NCBI RefSeq assembly: GCF_007655305.1
Contig: NZ_VLOG01000052.1
Location: 62,001 to 126,000, forward strand
Origin: Algoriphagus algorifonticola
GTDB lineage: Bacteria > Bacteroidota > Bacteroidia > Cytophagales > Cyclobacteriaceae
Direction: 5' to 3'
Length of the DNA stretch: 64,000 nucleotides
Shown here piece by piece: positions 62,199 through 64,000 of this stretch. Made by a program: the position numbers and the translations under genes. Within the stretch, counting starts at the first letter, position 1. Each line of letters opens with the position of its first letter. The notes under the pieces were generated by a model that saw only the letters and a program-made list of their open reading frames with translations, searched no databases and had not been told where the DNA came from.

Positions 62199-63044
62199 AT
62201 GAAAAATCTCCATGTAGAAATTGACAATCATTCTGGCTTTTGCTTCGGAGTGGTCTATGCTATCGAAATGGCAGAGGAGATTTTGGACGAGCAAGGCTAT
62301 CTTTACTGCTTGGGAGATATTGTCCATAATGACGAAGAGGTCAATAGGCTCACCAGAAAAGGGCTAAAAATCATAGATCATTCGGAACTACATCAATTAA
62401 AGGATGAAAAAGTCCTGATTCGTGCGCATGGTGAGCCGCCGTCCACTTACGAATTGTCCATCAAAAATAATTTGACGCTTATAGATGCATCCTGTCCGGT
62501 TGTATTGAAGTTGCAAAACAGGATTAAAAATTCTTTCGACAAAGAAGAGACTATTTATATCTATGGAAAGCATGGTCATGCTGAAGTGATTGGATTGCTA
62601 GGTCAGACCAATAATAAGGCGGTAGTCTTTCAGGATATTTCTGAATTGGATATTCCTAGCCTTCCGAAAAGCCTAACCCTTTATAGCCAGACTACCAAAA
62701 GCACGGATAAATTCTATGAGATCAATGAAATCTTAAGGCAAAATGGAATCACTGTCAATACCAATGACACTATTTGCCGTCAGGTTTCCAATAGGGATAA
62801 AGAGCTTCGTGACTTTGCTGATAAGTTCAACAAAATAGTTTTCGTCAGTGGCACCAAGTCTTCCAATGGTAAGGTGCTATATAACGTTTGTAAAGAGAAA
62901 AACCCCAATACATTTTTTGTATCTAATCCAGATCAAATTGAGGAGAGCTGGTTTGAGCCCAATGAAACGGTAGGAATTTGTGGAGCCACATCAACTCCAA
63001 TGTGGCTGATGGAGCAAGTAAGAGAAAGAATTCTTACCTTTTGA
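62199..63044 (+). CDS. ispH: 4-hydroxy-3-methylbut-2-enyl diphosphate reductase
   Basis: 281 aa. The three [4Fe-4S] cysteines are C15 (SGFCFGV), C98 (IDASCPVV) and C192 (DTICRQVSNRDK); HGE and the TRG-type substrate site are present (RAHGEPP). It makes IPP and DMAPP at the end of the MEP pathway. Its place between crtYcd and crtW ties precursor supply to pigment production. It begins 96 bp after crtYcd, so a separate promoter is possible, though none was found by eye. Confidence 0.95.
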   Translation: MKNLHVEIDNHSGFCFGVVYAIEMAEEILDEQGYLYCLGDIVHNDEEVNRLTRKGLKIIDHSELHQLKDEKVLIRAHGEPPSTYELSIKNNLTLIDASCPVVLKLQNRIKNSFDKEETIYIYGKHGHAEVIGLLGQTNNKAVVFQDISELDIPSLPKSLTLYSQTTKSTDKFYEINEILRQNGITVNTNDTICRQVSNRDKELRDFADKFNKIVFVSGTKSSNGKVLYNVCKEKNPNTFFVSNPDQIEESWFEPNETVGICGATSTPMWLMEQVRERILTF

Positions 63045-63067
63045 GTAGAAAATAGGTCTAAAGTTTC

Positions 63068-63778
63068 ATGCAATTAAATCAGTACTCAATCACCCAAAAG
63101 GTAGATCCCAAAGGTCTATTGATCGCTTGGAGCATTATTTTGCTTTGGGCAGTCTCTTTGGGATTTTGGATACAGCTTGATATATCCTGGACTAGTCCAC
63201 TCACCTATTTGGGTGTATTGATCCAAATGCATCTTTACACCGGGCTATTTATCACCGCTCATGATGCCATGCATGGTGTGGTCTCTTCTCATAAGAAAAT
63301 CAATCACGCCACAGGATGGATAGCGGCGATTCTCTTTTCCTACAATTTCTATTGGAAGCTTTTTCCCAAACACCATCAGCATCATCGCCATGTTGCAACA
63401 GACGAAGATCCTGATTACCATGCTTCCGGTAATTTCCTGATTTGGTATCTCTCATTCATCCGTCAATACGTAAGCATTTGGCAGATATTATTGATGGCCG
63501 TCAGTTTTAATATTCTTAAGCTATGGCTTCCTACCGAAAACCTGATCGTATTTTGGATGCTTCCTGCGATTTTGTCCACTTTGCAACTATTTTATTTCGG
63601 CACATACCTGCCTCATAGAGGGAATAGTGATAATCCTCATCACTCACGATCTCAGTCCAAAAATCATGTTTGGGCTTTTTTGAGCTGTTACTTCTTTGGC
63701 TATCATTATGAGCATCATGACTCTCCCGGGACTCCATGGTGGAGGCTTTGGAGAGAAAAAGAAAAACAAACAGCTTGA
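63068..63778 (+). CDS. crtW: Beta-carotene ketolase CrtW
   Basis: 236 aa, four membrane helices. Histidine clusters of the fatty-acid-desaturase-like ketolases: HDAMH (65-69), HHQHHRH (102-108) and the C-terminal YHYEHHDSPGTPWWRLW, with FGTYLPHRG before it. It adds a keto group at C-4 of the beta ring. It starts 23 bp after ispH, so the two are likely co-transcribed. Confidence 0.93.
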   Translation: MQLNQYSITQKVDPKGLLIAWSIILLWAVSLGFWIQLDISWTSPLTYLGVLIQMHLYTGLFITAHDAMHGVVSSHKKINHATGWIAAILFSYNFYWKLFPKHHQHHRHVATDEDPDYHASGNFLIWYLSFIRQYVSIWQILLMAVSFNILKLWLPTENLIVFWMLPAILSTLQLFYFGTYLPHRGNSDNPHHSRSQSKNHVWAFLSCYFFGYHYEHHDSPGTPWWRLWREKEKQTA

Positions 63779-63860
63779 AAGTCTTGATTTAGGTCAAATT
63801 TTCGGGTATATCCGAAACTTTGTCTTCAGGAATTGATTTTTAAAGTATTCCCACCTGATT

Positions 63861-64000
63861 ATGAAAAAGTATCTCTCGGCACTGATTTGTTTGCTGTTAA
63901 CCCTGCCTGTTTTTTCTCAAGGAGTTTTAAAAGGTAAAATCATTAATCCCGTCAATAATCAGCCTGTGGCTTTTGCCAATGTTTTGATATTGAATACAGA
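63861..64000 (+). CDS. Secreted protein with CarboxypepD_reg-like start (partial, cut by window end)
   Basis: 46 codons visible. A signal peptide MKKYLSALICLLLTLPVFSQ is followed by GVLKGKIINPVNNQPVAFANVLIL, the usual start of the carboxypeptidase-like regulatory (plug-associated) domain found at the N-terminus of TonB-dependent receptors and related outer-membrane proteins in Bacteroidota. The 3' part lies outside the window, so the class is provisional. It is 82 bp after crtW. Confidence 0.7.
   Translation, partial: MKKYLSALICLLLTLPVFSQGVLKGKIINPVNNQPVAFANVLILNT

Overview
The window looks like a chromosomal segment of a pigmented member of the Bacteroidota, most likely order Cytophagales, close to Algoriphagus/Cyclobacteriaceae. 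The evidence is the moderately AT-rich base composition, many short-spaced operons without clear Shine-Dalgarno sequences, promoters matching the Bacteroidota form (TTTG, about 19 bp, TAnnTTTG), a long SecA without a C-terminal zinc motif, many lipoproteins, DUF5916 and DUF4221-like families, and a carotenoid cluster with cruF and a fused crtYcd. The genus is an inference from gene content. No search was run.

Layout. 95-4117: a rightward operon of ComF, a DinB/YfiT-type protein, an SDR dehydrogenase, a PLP decarboxylase and a membrane protein. 4212-9353: thioesterase, small secreted protein, TrmH-type methyltransferase, MutS and a PAS-LuxR regulator. 9421-10203: tRNA-Gly and tRNA-Leu, followed by a one-gene GIY-YIG cassette that has duplicated the 3' half of tRNA-Leu. 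10270-20377: MscS channel, MazG-like pyrophosphohydrolase, a lipoprotein, a Tat-type lipoprotein superoxide dismutase, DapF, SecA, a SPOR-like lipoprotein, M20 amidohydrolase and S1/P1 nuclease. 20464-24367: a TPR histidine kinase with its NarL-type regulator, and an RsmB/F-type RNA methyltransferase. 24468-36462: mixed metabolic and envelope genes, a DUF4143 ATPase with twin operator-like palindromes, and a DASH-type photolyase. 36483-41022: a leftward VOC, BioF-like, class A beta-lactamase-like and small membrane protein operon, then patatin and methyltransferase. 41171-44396: a compact NRPS-like gene (adenylation, carrier, thioesterase-like) with a GNAT acyltransferase. 45360-46011 is gene-free repeat DNA. 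46012-55252: eight tandem paralogous lipoproteins. 55345-63778: TspO, a DUF4286-like protein and the carotenoid region (cruF, crtZ, carH-like, ECF sigma, crtI, crtB, crtYcd, ispH, crtW). The window ends inside a secreted or outer-membrane protein gene.

How the parts work together. The carotenoid genes give a nearly complete route from isoprenoid precursor (IspH) through phytoene (CrtB), lycopene (CrtI) and ring closure (CrtYcd) to hydroxylated and ketolated rings (CrtZ, CrtW), plus a CruF-type hydratase for an acyclic end. This fits a flexixanthin-like monocyclic xanthophyll if a CrtD desaturase lies elsewhere. The likely switch is a CarH-like MerR/B12 photoreceptor that keeps the Trp-x9-Glu-His adenosylcobalamin motif. 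Between it and the sigma/crtI/crtB operon lies a textbook Bacteroidota promoter with two identical 34-bp inverted-repeat dyads (half-site TTTGTTTAAT), one of them overlapping the promoter.

Most notable for follow-up: the duplicated dyad operator of the carotenoid sigma gene, the eight-gene lipoprotein array with a 72-bp identical tract shared by two non-adjacent members, the 331-bp GIY-YIG/tRNA-Leu cassette, the orphan A-T-TE plus GNAT operon, and the twin palindromes over the promoter of the DUF4143 ATPase.
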